The translations under genes were made by a program, and so were the position numbers. 34,059 bases of DNA from contig SVRR01000022.1 in NCBI GenBank assembly GCA_015064745.1, forward strand, positions 1 to 34,059. The letters run 5' to 3'. Under the pieces are notes generated by a model. The model was given only the letters and a program-made list of their open reading frames with translations. It ran no database searches and was not told the DNA's origin. Below are positions 6,528 through 14,938 of the stretch, piece after piece (position 1 is the stretch's first letter; every line of letters begins with the position of its first letter). The stretch comes from Oscillospiraceae bacterium. GTDB taxonomy: Bacteria; Bacillota; Clostridia; Oscillospirales; CAG-272.

Positions 6528-7392
6528 ACATCTCCTTCATTAACGAATACGCCGTTTCTTGGAAAGAATTAAGCCGTCTGTTTTTGTGAATAATGAGATA
6601 GTTGTTTCTGCGGCTGTCGAGGTCCTCAATCTTGATCTCCTTGAACTTGCCGCGCGCGATATGACCGCCAACGAAGCTCTCGGGTAAAAGGGCAATACCG
6701 AGGGAGGCGTAAACGGCGGTGATAAGCGCTTGGTCATTCACCGATTCCATGCGGGGGACGATATGGATGCCCTTGGCGGTGAGCAACTTCTCCAAAAATG
6801 CGCGCGATGCGCTTCCGTGGTCGCGGAGCAAAAGAGGGTAGTGGGCAAGCGCCTCGGCGGAAAGCGTATCGGGCACCTTGTCCGCCGCGTTCGCTACGGC
6901 AACCAGCCTATCGCGCATAAGAAGCTCTGCGCGCAGATAGGGAGAGGCGACCTCGCCCTCTACGATAGCAAAGTCAAGGTTTCCGTTTTCAATTTCCGCT
7001 TGAATGCTGGCGGAGGTTTTTATCATAAGCTGTGCTTCGATTTCGGGGTGCTCGGCGCCCAGACGCTTGAGATACGGCGGAACGACCGTCTGACCGAGCG
7101 TTAGGGAAGCTCCGATACGCACGCGCGGGCTTTGACCACCGAAGGACGCAAGGCGCTCAAAGCTTTCAAAGCCTGAGAGGATCTCCTTTGCCGTTACGAG
7201 AAGCTCACGCCCCGTATCGGTTAGAATCAAGCGCTGGTTGATGCGGTCGAAAAGCTTGACGTTATAGTACTTTTCAAGCTCGGATATGGCGTGCGAAACG
7301 GTGGGCTGCGCGATATAAAGCTGTTCCGAGGCGCGCGTCACACTGCCGCTTTCGCACACCGCAACGAACATTTTAAGATGTCGTAAAGTCAT
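6526..7392 (-). CDS. LysR-family transcriptional regulator
   Basis: A 288-residue LysR-type regulator. The N-terminal winged helix-turn-helix is clear: MTLRHLKMFVAVCESGSVTR, then ASEQLYIAQPTVSHAISELE, FDR and LTDTGRELL (about residues 1-65). The remainder (about 90-288) is the periplasmic-binding-like effector domain, with RVRIGASLTLGQTVVPPYL as its opening. This subgroup, with a CysL-like start, often responds to small anions or amino-acid metabolites, but the ligand is not deducible. ATG 7392 has GGTGG just upstream. It is divergent from trkA-trkH with interlocked promoters, so it may control potassium uptake, itself, or both (inference). Confidence 0.9.
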   Translation of the reverse strand: MTLRHLKMFVAVCESGSVTRASEQLYIAQPTVSHAISELEKYYNVKLFDRINQRLILTDTGRELLVTAKEILSGFESFERLASFGGQSPRVRIGASLTLGQTVVPPYLKRLGAEHPEIEAQLMIKTSASIQAEIENGNLDFAIVEGEVASPYLRAELLMRDRLVAVANAADKVPDTLSAEALAHYPLLLRDHGSASRAFLEKLLTAKGIHIVPRMESVNDQALITAVYASLGIALLPESFVGGHIARGKFKEIKIEDLDSRRNNYLIIHKNRRLNSFQETAYSLMKEM

Positions 7393-7423
7393 AAATCCAC
7401 CTATAACTTTTTTGAATAAACTT

Positions 7424-7438
7424 TATTACATTATAATA
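7424..7438. promoter_or_regulatory. Possible LysR operator (AT-rich dyad)
   Basis: TATTA-N5-TAATA (7424-7438) overlaps the -10 element of the lysR promoter; a second dyad AATAAAC/TTTATT lies at 7415-7427. LysR proteins commonly bind such dyads in the divergent region and repress their own gene. In an AT-rich promoter, chance dyads are frequent. Confidence 0.3.
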
Positions 7439-7458
7439 CTTTACTTATCTTCTGTCAA
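7430..7458 (-). promoter_or_regulatory. Promoter of the LysR gene
   Basis: On the minus strand TTGACA (7458-7453), 17-base spacer, TATAAT (7435-7430), a perfect consensus. The start should lie near 7424, about 30 bases from the ATG. Confidence 0.85.
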
Positions 7459-7468
7459 GGTGTATAAT
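7440..7468 (+). promoter_or_regulatory. Probable promoter of trkA-trkH
   Basis: TTTACT (7440-7445), 17-base spacer, TATAAT (7463-7468). Its -35 element lies within the spacer of the lysR promoter and vice versa, so the two cannot be occupied at once. Confidence 0.65.
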
Positions 7469-7517
7469 GATAAAAAATACGGAAATATTGCGCTATGACG
7501 CAAAAAGGAGCAAAGCT

Positions 7518-8873
7518 ATGAAGATCGTGATCATCGGTCTCGGTACCATGGGAGAAACGGTGCTCGGCAGCCTTAGCGGCGAGGGGCATACGGTGACGCT
7601 TATCGACGAGAACGAGCAGGTCATTTCCCGCATGATCGAAAAATATGACGTGGCGGGGGTCGTCGGCAACGGTGCTTGCATGGATATCCAAAAAGAAGCG
7701 GGCGCGAAAGGAGCCGACCTCGTGGTCGCCTTGACGTACAGCGATGAATTAAATATTCTTTGCTGTCTCGTTGCCAAGTACCTCGGCGTCAAGAATACCG
7801 TCGCCCGTGTTCGCAATCCCGATTACCGCAGTCAGATCATCGCCATGAAGGACGAGCTCGGTATCTCCATGATCGTCAATCCCGAAATGGAGACGGCGAA
7901 GGAGATATTTAACCTTATCAGCCTTCCTTCCATCGCGCAGATCGACCACTTTGCCAGAGGGAAGGTCTCGCTCGTGGAGATCGTGGCAGAGCGCGGCTGT
8001 GCGCTTGTTGGCGAAACCCTTATTTCGATTGCCAAGAAGCTTGCGAGCCGTGTCCTGATTTGCGCCGTACAGCGCGGTGGCGACGTCATTATTCCAAGCG
8101 GTCATTTCGTCATTGAAGAAAACGACCGCATCTATTTCACCTCCGAGGCGCGCGTGCTTGGCGAATTCTTGACCGAGGCGAACCTTGTCAAATCCCCCAT
8201 AAAGAGCGTTATGATCGCGGGCGGCGGACGAACGGCGTATTACCTTGCCGAAAAGCTTTCGGGTAAAAAATACCGTGTTAAGATCATTGAGAAAAATCAT
8301 GCGGAGGCGGAGCGTCTTGCCGAGCTTTTGCCGCGCGCTACCGTGCTTGAAGGCAACGCGACGCATCACGACCTTCTGCTTGAGGAGGGAATAGAATCGG
8401 TAGACGCCTTCGTTGCCCTTACCGACGGCGACGAGGCGAACATGCTGATGTCCATGTTTGCCAACAAAAAGCAGGTGGATAAGACCATTACCCTTATCCG
8501 AAGCGATGACCTTTACGATATGCTTGGCGAGGTGGGGATCCAAAACAACGTTTCCCCAAAGAACATCGTTTCGGGTAACATCTTGAGCTATATCCGTGCG
8601 CTCGCCAATAAGCGCGGCAGTAACGTTTTGACCCTCTACCGTTTGGTCGGCAACCGCGTGGAGGCGCTTGAGTTTGCCGCCAAGAAAAAGGAATATTTTT
8701 ACGATAAACCGCTAAAAGAATTGAAGATGAAGGATAACTCTTTGATCGCCTCCATCATTCGCGGCGAAGAGGTCATTATTCCCGACGGTAACTCTTGCAT
8801 TAAAATGGGAGATACCGTTATCGTCGTCACCACACACAAGAATTTTGACGACTTAAACGATCTTTTTGAGTGA
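7518..8873 (+). CDS. trkA: Trk potassium uptake regulatory subunit TrkA
   Basis: A 451-residue cytoplasmic gating subunit that binds NAD(H) or nucleotides and controls the TrkH potassium channel. It has two tandem RCK units. The first Rossmann fold starts at MKIVIIGLGTMGETVLGSL with an acidic residue ending the second strand (LIDENE). The second starts near residue 232 at SVMIAGGGRTAYYLAEKL with IIEKNH. Each is followed by a TrkA-C domain (about 140-220 and 370-450). ATG 7518 has AAGGAG at 7505-7510; an earlier in-frame ATG at 7467 overlaps the promoter and is rejected. trkH follows after 8 bases, so the two are co-transcribed. Length is as expected for two-domain TrkA. Confidence 0.93.
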   Translation: MKIVIIGLGTMGETVLGSLSGEGHTVTLIDENEQVISRMIEKYDVAGVVGNGACMDIQKEAGAKGADLVVALTYSDELNILCCLVAKYLGVKNTVARVRNPDYRSQIIAMKDELGISMIVNPEMETAKEIFNLISLPSIAQIDHFARGKVSLVEIVAERGCALVGETLISIAKKLASRVLICAVQRGGDVIIPSGHFVIEENDRIYFTSEARVLGEFLTEANLVKSPIKSVMIAGGGRTAYYLAEKLSGKKYRVKIIEKNHAEAERLAELLPRATVLEGNATHHDLLLEEGIESVDAFVALTDGDEANMLMSMFANKKQVDKTITLIRSDDLYDMLGEVGIQNNVSPKNIVSGNILSYIRALANKRGSNVLTLYRLVGNRVEALEFAAKKKEYFYDKPLKELKMKDNSLIASIIRGEEVIIPDGNSCIKMGDTVIVVTTHKNFDDLNDLFE

Positions 8874-8881
8874 GGTAGCAC

Positions 8882-10423
8882 ATGAACTGTAAAAATCTCG
8901 GAAAGCTGCTCGGAAAGATCATGGTGCTTGAGGGGCTTCTCATGCTTGCCCCCCTGCTCGTCAGCTTTATTTATCGCGAGAGTGTGAGAGGGAAGATCGC
9001 TTTTCTGCTTCCCATCTTGGCGCTCGTCGGTATCGGACTTTCCTTGCAGACCTTAAAGCCCGAGCGCTCCTTCCTTTATCAAAGAGAGGGCTTTGCGCTC
9101 GTAGCACTTGCGTGGATCGTTATGACCCTGTTCGGGGCGGTCCCCTTCGTCATCAACGGAGATATCCCAAACTATATCGACGCTTGCTTTGAGATCATGT
9201 CGGGGTTTACAACGACGGGGGCAAGCGTTATAACGGACATCACCCTCATATCGCGTGCGGGACTCTTTTGGAAAAGCTTCTCCCATTGGATCGGCGGTAT
9301 GGGAATTCTGGTTTTCATTCTGATCTTTATTCCGGAAAGCGACGAGGGCTCGTCAATGCACCTTTTGCGTGCTGAATCCGCAGGTCCGCAGGTGGGTAAG
9401 ATCGTCTCCAAAATGAAGGTGACGACCCGCATCCTTTACCTCATTTATCTTGGGCTCACCGTGCTTGAGGTGATCATACTGCTCTTTGACAGCCCCATTC
9501 CCGGCTACGAAAACGATAAGCTCTTTTTCAGTCTGCTCGCGAGCTTCGGGTGTGCGGGCACGGGCGGCTTTGGCTTTTTGCCCGGCAGTATTGAGCTTTT
9601 TCCCGCCTTCTCGCAATACGTGATGGCGGTCTTTATGCTCCTTTTCGGCTGTAATTTTGCCCTTTACTATCTTATTTTGATAGGCAACGTCAAAGCGGTG
9701 CTTAAGAGTGAGGAGCTTCGCGCCTATTTGCTTATTATCCTGCTTGCGGTTCTCCTCGTTTTCTTGGGACTCATCGGAAGCGTTGGCGATTTTGCGCAGG
9801 TCTATACGGGCGAGGAGGCGTTCCGCCATTCCTTCTTCCAGGTCGCTTCCATCTTGACGACGACGGGATATACCACCACCGACTATCAGCTTTGGCCGCC
9901 CCTTTCCGCCACCGTGCTTTTGCTTTTGATGTTCGTCGGCGGTATGGCAGGCTCCACGGCGGGCGGCATCAAGGTCTCTCGCGTCATGATTGCCGTGAAG
10001 GGTCTTTATATCAACGTGCGTAAAACGATCAATCCCCGCTACGTTCCGAAAGCGAAGTTTGAGGGCAAAACGCTCTCCGAAAGCACCATCCGGGGCGTCT
10101 TTATGCACATGACCTTCTATTTTCTCCTTATGCTTCTCGTTACGCTGATCCTCTCCTTTGATCCCGTGGGGGGGACGGCGATGACCGTCGTCTCCGACGG
10201 CGGCACTTACGAGGTCACGCACGGAATTTTTACCAATCTTACCGCGGCGTGCTCTTGCCTTTCCAACATCGGTCCCGCCTTCGAAGCGGTGGGACCCTAT
10301 GCTTCCTTTGCCGCGTACAGCGGCTTCTCAAAGCTCGTGCTGCTTTTTACCATGCTCATCGGCAGACTTGAGATTTTGCCCGTCTTCGTTCTCTTCAACG
10401 CAAAGACGTGGAAAAACAGCTGA
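8882..10423 (+). CDS. trkH: Trk-type potassium transporter membrane subunit TrkH
   Basis: A 513-residue polytopic protein of the TrkH/KtrB superfamily. The four P-loop selectivity segments are visible: SGFTTTGASV (about residues 107-116), CAGTGGFG (about 225-232), LTTTGYTTTDY (about 323-333) and LSNIGPAF (about 461-468), each with the filter glycine. About ten to twelve membrane segments fit the family. The start ATG 8882 has GAGGT 5-9 bases upstream, which overlaps the trkA stop. It mediates K+ uptake with the TrkA ring at its cytoplasmic face. Confidence 0.92.
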   Translation: MNCKNLGKLLGKIMVLEGLLMLAPLLVSFIYRESVRGKIAFLLPILALVGIGLSLQTLKPERSFLYQREGFALVALAWIVMTLFGAVPFVINGDIPNYIDACFEIMSGFTTTGASVITDITLISRAGLFWKSFSHWIGGMGILVFILIFIPESDEGSSMHLLRAESAGPQVGKIVSKMKVTTRILYLIYLGLTVLEVIILLFDSPIPGYENDKLFFSLLASFGCAGTGGFGFLPGSIELFPAFSQYVMAVFMLLFGCNFALYYLILIGNVKAVLKSEELRAYLLIILLAVLLVFLGLIGSVGDFAQVYTGEEAFRHSFFQVASILTTTGYTTTDYQLWPPLSATVLLLLMFVGGMAGSTAGGIKVSRVMIAVKGLYINVRKTINPRYVPKAKFEGKTLSESTIRGVFMHMTFYFLLMLLVTLILSFDPVGGTAMTVVSDGGTYEVTHGIFTNLTAACSCLSNIGPAFEAVGPYASFAAYSGFSKLVLLFTMLIGRLEILPVFVLFNAKTWKNS

Positions 10424-10449
10424 CGCTGTGCTTTTGTTTAATTTTTCCA

Positions 10450-10489
10450 AAGGAGACGGGGAAAACACGCCCCCGTCTTCTTGTTTTTT
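10450..10489 (+). terminator. Intrinsic terminator of trkA-trkH
   Basis: Stem AAGGAGACGGGG (10450-10461) / CCCCGTCTTCTT (10471-10482) with a nine-base loop, one G-T pair, followed by GTTTTTT. Confidence 0.85.
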
Positions 10490-10529
10490 CCAAAAATAAA
10501 AGGAGCAGGGAAAATATTTCAAAAAAGGC

Positions 10530-10558
10530 TTGACAAAAGGGAGAAAGCCGTGTATAAT
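10530..10558 (+). promoter_or_regulatory. Promoter of the feo operon
   Basis: TTGACA (10530-10535), 17-base spacer, TATAAT (10553-10558), a perfect consensus. Transcription should begin near 10565, exactly at the first GTTAGC palindrome. Confidence 0.9.
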
Positions 10559-10565
10559 ATCGGTG

Positions 10566-10581
10566 GTTAGCAAATGCTAAC
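10566..10581. promoter_or_regulatory. Metalloregulator box 1 (probable DtxR/IdeR-type iron box)
   Basis: Perfect dyad GTTAGC-AAAT-GCTAAC beginning at the predicted transcription start of feoA. The half-site resembles the TTAGG/GGTTAGC operators of DtxR-family iron repressors. A bound repressor here would block promoter clearance when iron is plentiful. Confidence 0.8.
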
Positions 10582-10599
10582 TCTATTTTGCCGCTATCG

Positions 10600-10615
10600 G
10601 TTAGCGTACGCTAAC
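10600..10615. promoter_or_regulatory. Metalloregulator box 2
   Basis: Perfect dyad GTTAGC-GTAC-GCTAAC, 34 bases centre-to-centre from box 1 and 26 bases before the feoA ATG. It has the same half-sites with a different four-base middle, so a protein rather than RNA structure is the likely reason for conservation. Confidence 0.8.
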
Positions 10616-10640
10616 TGTAAAGAAATGTGAGGGTGAGCAT

Positions 10641-10853
10641 ATGAATATAAAGCAAGCGAAAGAGGGGAAAACGTACGTCATCCAAAGCGTCAAAACGGGC
10701 GACGAGGAGTTAGATGCCTTTTTGTTTTCTCTCGGATGCTACGCAGGCGAGCCCATCACCGTCGTTTTCCATCGCAAGCATGGATGCGTCGTATCTATTA
10801 AAGACGGACGTTACAGCATAGACGATGCTTTGGCGAGCGCCATACAGATTTAA
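10641..10853 (+). CDS. feoA: FeoA-family ferrous iron transport protein
   Basis: A 70-residue SH3-like protein that acts as a cytoplasmic partner of FeoB. The family pattern is clear: LGCYAGEPITVVF in the middle, then VSIKDGRYSIDDALASAI at the end, matching the FeoA consensus L-G-x-x-x-G-x-x-I/V and the final x-x-A-x-x-I. GAGGGTGA precedes ATG 10641. It is first in the operon, 83 bases ahead of feoB, and stands behind two metalloregulator boxes. Length is normal for FeoA. Confidence 0.9.
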   Translation: MNIKQAKEGKTYVIQSVKTGDEELDAFLFSLGCYAGEPITVVFHRKHGCVVSIKDGRYSIDDALASAIQI

Positions 10854-10888
10854 GAATAAGCGGTGTATCGTTGTTTTTTTACCCCAAG

Positions 10889-10904
10889 GTTAGCCTATGC
10901 TAAT
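10889..10904. promoter_or_regulatory. Metalloregulator box 3, between feoA and feoB
   Basis: GTTAGC-CTAT-GCTAAT, one mismatch from the perfect dyads upstream of feoA, 33 bases before feoB. A weak TTGTTT (10871-10876) and TATGCT (10896-10901) may form an internal promoter overlapped by it, though the 19-base spacing is poor. Confidence 0.65.
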
Positions 10905-10936
10905 CTTTCAAGCAAGTACAGCAAAGGACATCTTTT

Positions 10937-12928
10937 ATGAAAATCGCGTTGATTGGAAACCCAAATTCCGGAAAGACAACCATGTACAACGCCCTGACGG
11001 GAAAGAACGAGACGGTCGGTAACTGGGCAGGCGTTACCATAGAGAAGAAGGAGCATCCCATCAAAAAGGCATATCATAAGGGCGAAGAGGCAATCGTTGC
11101 CGTCGATCTTCCGGGTGCCTACTCCATGTCTCCCTTCACGAGCGAGGAGAGCATCACGAGCTCCTACGTGAAGAAAGAGGATCCTGACATTATCGTGAAC
11201 ATCGTGGATGCGACCAATCTCAGCCGTAGCCTGTTCTTTACCACGCAGCTGCTTGAACTCGGCATACCCATGGTTGTGGCGCTTAACAAAAGCGATATCA
11301 ACAAGAAAAAGGAGACCGTGATCGACACGCAGGCGCTTTCGGCAAAGCTTGGCTGTCCTGTGATCAACACCGTCTCCACCTCAAAGCGAGGACTGAAAAG
11401 GCTCGTTGAGGCTGCCGTTGCCTGCGTCGGGACGGCACAAAGCGCTCCTTATACCGAGGGCGACGTTGACGTTGCCGATAAGGAGGCTGTCAAGCTGGCA
11501 GACCGCCGCCGCTTCGCGTTTGTGAACGGTATTGTTGAGGCGGTGGAATCGCGCAAGGTACATACAAAGGACAAAAACATCGGCGATAAGATCGATGCCA
11601 TTCTCACGAATAAATGGCTGGGTATTCCGATTTTCGGCGTCGTTATGACGCTCGTATTCCTCATTTCGCAGACTTGGCTCGGCACCTTTATCGCCGAGGG
11701 AATCACGTTTAATGAAGGCGAAGCAAACGAGCTTATCCTTCCGGGACTTGTGAGCATTCTCGAAATGTTCCAAGGCTGGGTGGAGATGCTTCTTGGAAAC
11801 GCGAATCCGCTTCTCTCCGCCCTTCTCGTAGACGGTGTCATCGGCGGTGTCATCGCCGTTGTCGGGTTTTTGCCCCTCGTCATGATAATGTATTTTTTGA
11901 TTGCCGTTTTGGAGGATTGCGGCTATATGTCGCGCGTTGCCGTCGTGCTCGATCCCATCTTCAAAAGGGTGGGGCTTTCGGGAAAGTCGGTCATTCCCTT
12001 CGTTATCGCGGTCGGGTGCGCCGTCCCCGGTGTCATGGCAAGCCGCACCATTCACAACGAGCGTGAGCGCCGTGCGACAGCTATGCTTGCGCCCTTTATG
12101 CCTTGCGGCGCAAAGATCCCCGTCATTGCCCTTATTGCGGGCGCTTTCTTTGATAATTCCGGCTGGGTGAGCGCGCTTATGTACTTCCTCGGCATCGTCA
12201 TCATTTTCGTCGGCGCTCTGCTCGTAGGTCTTTTGACAGGGCACAAGGGAAGAAAGTCTTATTTCATTATTGAGCTTCCCGAATATAAGATGCCTTCCTT
12301 CCTCGGCGCGTTCAAGTCGATGTGCAGCCGTGGATGGGCGTATATCGTCAAGGCGGCGACCATTATCCTTCTTTGCAATACCGCGGTGCACCTGATGCAG
12401 TCGTTTACGTGGCGCTTTTCCCCTGCCAACGCAACGGCATCCGATTCTATTTTAGCCTCTGTCGCGGGGCCTGTGGCATACCTTTTCGTACCTATTATCG
12501 GCGTGCTTTCTTGGCAGCTGGTCGCCGCTATCGTTACGGGCTTTGTGGCAAAGGAAAACGTCGTAGGAACGCTGGCGGTCTGCTTCCTTGGCACGGCTGA
12601 CGGCGCGGTGCTTGCCGACGTGCTTCCCCTGACCGCCGTTTCCGCGCTCGCTTACTTAATGTTTAATCTCTTTTCGCCCCCCTGCTTTGCTACGATCGGC
12701 GCTATGAGTGCCGAAATGAAGAGCGTGAAATGGCTTGCGGCAGGCATTGGACTTCAGCTGGGTGTGGGTTATACGGTAGCCTATCTCACCTATACGGTCG
12801 GTACACTCATCACCGCCCCCGCTACGCTCAACGCGGATGCCGCCATGGCAGGACTCATTGCCGTGCTGGCAATGGTGGGCACCCTCGTTGCCCTCGTTCT
12901 CCGAGCCGGAAGAAGGGCGGGTGCTTAA
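10937..12928 (+). CDS. feoB: Ferrous iron transporter FeoB
   Basis: A 663-residue GTP-dependent Fe2+ importer. The N-terminal G domain has G1 GNPNSGKTT (residues 7-15), G2 TVGNWAGVT, G3 DLPGAYS and G4 ALNKSD, followed by the helical GDI-like region (to about 215). The C-terminal membrane part has the two Gate repeats of nucleoside-recognition type, with CAVPGVMASRTI and PFMPCGAKIPVIAL near residues 357-395, and about eight membrane segments. It is toward the short end of the FeoB range. The start ATG 10937 is preceded by AAAGGA. It is co-transcribed with feoA and a cysteine-rich peptide gene. Confidence 0.96.
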   Translation: MKIALIGNPNSGKTTMYNALTGKNETVGNWAGVTIEKKEHPIKKAYHKGEEAIVAVDLPGAYSMSPFTSEESITSSYVKKEDPDIIVNIVDATNLSRSLFFTTQLLELGIPMVVALNKSDINKKKETVIDTQALSAKLGCPVINTVSTSKRGLKRLVEAAVACVGTAQSAPYTEGDVDVADKEAVKLADRRRFAFVNGIVEAVESRKVHTKDKNIGDKIDAILTNKWLGIPIFGVVMTLVFLISQTWLGTFIAEGITFNEGEANELILPGLVSILEMFQGWVEMLLGNANPLLSALLVDGVIGGVIAVVGFLPLVMIMYFLIAVLEDCGYMSRVAVVLDPIFKRVGLSGKSVIPFVIAVGCAVPGVMASRTIHNERERRATAMLAPFMPCGAKIPVIALIAGAFFDNSGWVSALMYFLGIVIIFVGALLVGLLTGHKGRKSYFIIELPEYKMPSFLGAFKSMCSRGWAYIVKAATIILLCNTAVHLMQSFTWRFSPANATASDSILASVAGPVAYLFVPIIGVLSWQLVAAIVTGFVAKENVVGTLAVCFLGTADGAVLADVLPLTAVSALAYLMFNLFSPPCFATIGAMSAEMKSVKWLAAGIGLQLGVGYTVAYLTYTVGTLITAPATLNADAAMAGLIAVLAMVGTLVALVLRAGRRAGA

Positions 12929-12932
12929 TACC

Positions 12933-13094
12933 ATGGTCGATTTTGTCGTTGTCGGTGTCCTTTTGCTCGTTTTGGGTGCCGCCGCCTTCTATCTCATCCG
13001 CGCGAAGAAACGCGGACAGCGGTGCGTTGGATGTCCCTGTGCGAAATCCTGTGGCGGCAAATGCGGCGAAAAGCCAAAAAATGAAACTCGATAG
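12933..13094 (+). CDS. FeoB-associated Cys-rich membrane peptide
   Basis: A 53-residue peptide with one N-terminal membrane helix (VVVGVLLLVLGAAAFYLI), a basic junction RAKKRGQR, and a short tail containing five cysteines: CVGCPCAKSC then KC. This is the layout of the FeoB-associated Cys-rich membrane protein family, found next to feoB in Bacillota and thought to act in iron delivery or sensing. ATG 12933 lies 4 bases after the feoB stop; an in-frame GTG at 12921, overlapping feoB and better placed behind GAAGGGCGG, is an alternative start adding four residues. Confidence 0.85.
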   Translation: MVDFVVVGVLLLVLGAAAFYLIRAKKRGQRCVGCPCAKSCGGKCGEKPKNETR

Positions 13095-13098
13095 ACCA

Positions 13099-13129
13099 AA
13101 AAACGCATCCGTTTCACGGATGCGTTTTT
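13099..13129. terminator. Bidirectional intrinsic terminator
   Basis: Stem AAAAACGCATCCGT (13099-13112) / ACGGATGCGTTTTT (13116-13129), loop TTC. It separates the convergent feo and MFS operons. Confidence 0.9.
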
Positions 13130-13136
13130 CTCTTTT

Positions 13137-14435
13137 TTAGTCGATTGCTTTTCTCTTCTCAACCGCGCGGCAGAGAAGCACCGCAAGCGCGGTAAACGCG
13201 GCAACTGCCAAGGCGGCGATAAAAATGCTTTCGTTCGGAATGAAGGATTCCGTACCGTCCGAGCCTATCATGACTTCGGCGTCCCTTAAAACGAATGCAC
13301 CGATAGCGGGTCCCACGATGCCGGGAATCAGCACCTGTCCGACGATGCGAATGCCTTGGAACGCACCGGCTTTCCCCTCGGGAATATGATCGCGGAGCAT
13401 CGCCCCAAAGACCGCCATGCCCGACAGATATCCCGTCATCATAAGGAGCGAACCGAGAAAAACGGGAAGCGTCGCGCGGAAAAGCGTCAAAAGAATATAG
13501 CCGAGCGCAAGCACGCCGAGCGCGGGAAGCGCCGAACGGAAGAAGCCGAGCTTGTCGTAGACCTTGCCGTAGAAGGCGGTGGCGACCGAGGCAAGCACAA
13601 TGGCGGGCGCCATGACGAAAACGTAATCAGTCATGCCGAGCGCTACCTCATAATATATAATGAGGTAGGGCATAAAGATCTGAATGGAAATGCCGAAAAC
13701 GGCAAAGGCAAGCACCGTCGCGTAGAGAAGCGCGTTTTTCTTCACCGTCGTGGGACGGAAGCTGTAAAGCACCGTTTTCAAGTAGCCGTCCTCGGATGCG
13801 GTCGGATTCGTTGGCTCGTCGACGAGGAACAGCGCCGCGACACCCGAAACGAGCACCACGCCGCCGATGATAATAAAGATGACCGTCCAAGCAGACGCCT
13901 CTTTAAGATCAAAGGACATAAAACCGCCGAACACCACGAGAATGGCGACGAGAGGCATCATGGCGTTGATGCCCTCTACCGCGCCGCGGTGCCGAGGGTC
14001 GGCGGCGTCGGTCAGCCAAGCGTTAAAGGCGGCGTCGTTTGCCGTTGAGCCGAAAAAGGTCATCAAGCAGTCAAGCAAAACGGTTACGGTGACGCAAACG
14101 GCGGAAACGGAGACCGCCGTAGGGAGAAGCGCTCCTATCACGTCCTTGCGTACGAGGGCAAAAAGCAGGATAGAAGCACCCCAAAGGATGTAGCCGAGTG
14201 AGATAAAAAGGCGTCTTTTTCCCACACGGTCGGAAAGTGCTCCGATGAGAACGGTCGTTACGGTCGCAACCACTGACGAGGCGGCAACCATTAGGGATAT
14301 ATCGGCGGGGGATGCCGAAAACATGTTATAGATGAACACGTTGAAATACATGTTCTCTACCATCCACGCGACTTGGCCGATAAGACCGAAGAGAATGAGC
14401 GCCGCGTAAAAGCGGCGGTTTTTATTTTTCGTCAT
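13137..14435 (-). CDS. MFS transporter
   Basis: A 432-residue major facilitator with about twelve membrane segments. The loop between segments 2 and 3 has GALSDRVGKRR, matching the family motif G-x-x-x-D-R-x-G-R/K-R. A long central hydrophilic stretch with VDEPTNPTASEDGYLKT (about residues 210-230) divides the two six-helix halves. Its start overlaps the GNAT gene stop by 4 bases (ATGA-type), and both follow the GH95 gene, so a sugar or oligosaccharide substrate is plausible by context; the sequence alone does not show a substrate. Confidence 0.85.
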   Translation of the reverse strand: MTKNKNRRFYAALILFGLIGQVAWMVENMYFNVFIYNMFSASPADISLMVAASSVVATVTTVLIGALSDRVGKRRLFISLGYILWGASILLFALVRKDVIGALLPTAVSVSAVCVTVTVLLDCLMTFFGSTANDAAFNAWLTDAADPRHRGAVEGINAMMPLVAILVVFGGFMSFDLKEASAWTVIFIIIGGVVLVSGVAALFLVDEPTNPTASEDGYLKTVLYSFRPTTVKKNALLYATVLAFAVFGISIQIFMPYLIIYYEVALGMTDYVFVMAPAIVLASVATAFYGKVYDKLGFFRSALPALGVLALGYILLTLFRATLPVFLGSLLMMTGYLSGMAVFGAMLRDHIPEGKAGAFQGIRIVGQVLIPGIVGPAIGAFVLRDAEVMIGSDGTESFIPNESIFIAALAVAAFTALAVLLCRAVEKRKAID

Positions 14436-14926
14436 AGCTGATTCCTTTCACAACGCTGAAACAGAATGCGCTCACCGACGTCGGGAATGTTCGCCGTACC
14501 GCACTCCGTAAAGCCTGCCTTTTTTAATGCCGCTTGCATTACGAGATTGTCCTTGTGCGTGTCGATCTTCAAGTTTTCGCGGACGGAAAGGCAAAAATCG
14601 ACGCACGCGCCGAGCATTCCCTTTTTCGTTCCCGCGCTTGCGACACGGTGAATTGCTCCGTAAGAAAGGGGATTTAACCACGAAACGGAGAGGGCGTCGT
14701 ATACGGGATCTCCTTCGGGGAAAAAGGCGAACACGCCGTGAATCCCCTCTTCGTCCTCAATTAAGTAAAGGCTTTCGGCTTCTATGTCGGCTGACAGAAG
14801 CGCGTAGGAGGGATATCCGCCTTCCCATTGTGTTGGGTTGCCCGTTTCCCTCATAAATCCGCGCGCCCGTTCGTAAATGGCGAGGATTTCGGTAAGCTCG
14901 CTCGCTTTCGCTTTTCTGATTTGCAT
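14432..14926 (-). CDS. GNAT-family N-acetyltransferase
   Basis: A GNAT fold protein of 164 residues if started at the second ATG (14926), which stands 8 bases after AGAGG; the first ATG (14932) is too close to it. The beginning IRKAKASELTEILAIYERAR and the end DTHKDNLVMQAALKKAGFTECG are typical; the D/N-x-N-x-x-M/A-x-x-x-x-x-K-x-GF element is the acetyl-CoA/substrate segment of this subgroup. The usual Q/R-x-x-G-x-G/A pyrophosphate loop is replaced by AGTKKGMLGACVDF. Substrate unknown. It lies between GH95 (7-13 bases upstream) and MFS (4-base overlap). Confidence 0.85.
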   Translation of the reverse strand: MQIRKAKASELTEILAIYERARGFMRETGNPTQWEGGYPSYALLSADIEAESLYLIEDEEGIHGVFAFFPEGDPVYDALSVSWLNPLSYGAIHRVASAGTKKGMLGACVDFCLSVRENLKIDTHKDNLVMQAALKKAGFTECGTANIPDVGERILFQRCERNQL

Positions 14927-14938
14927 AGACATATCCTC

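Noticed and set aside
11381-12391. A 336-codon frame antisense to feoB
   Set aside because: Low-complexity charged sequence with no motif; feoB on the other strand is certain.
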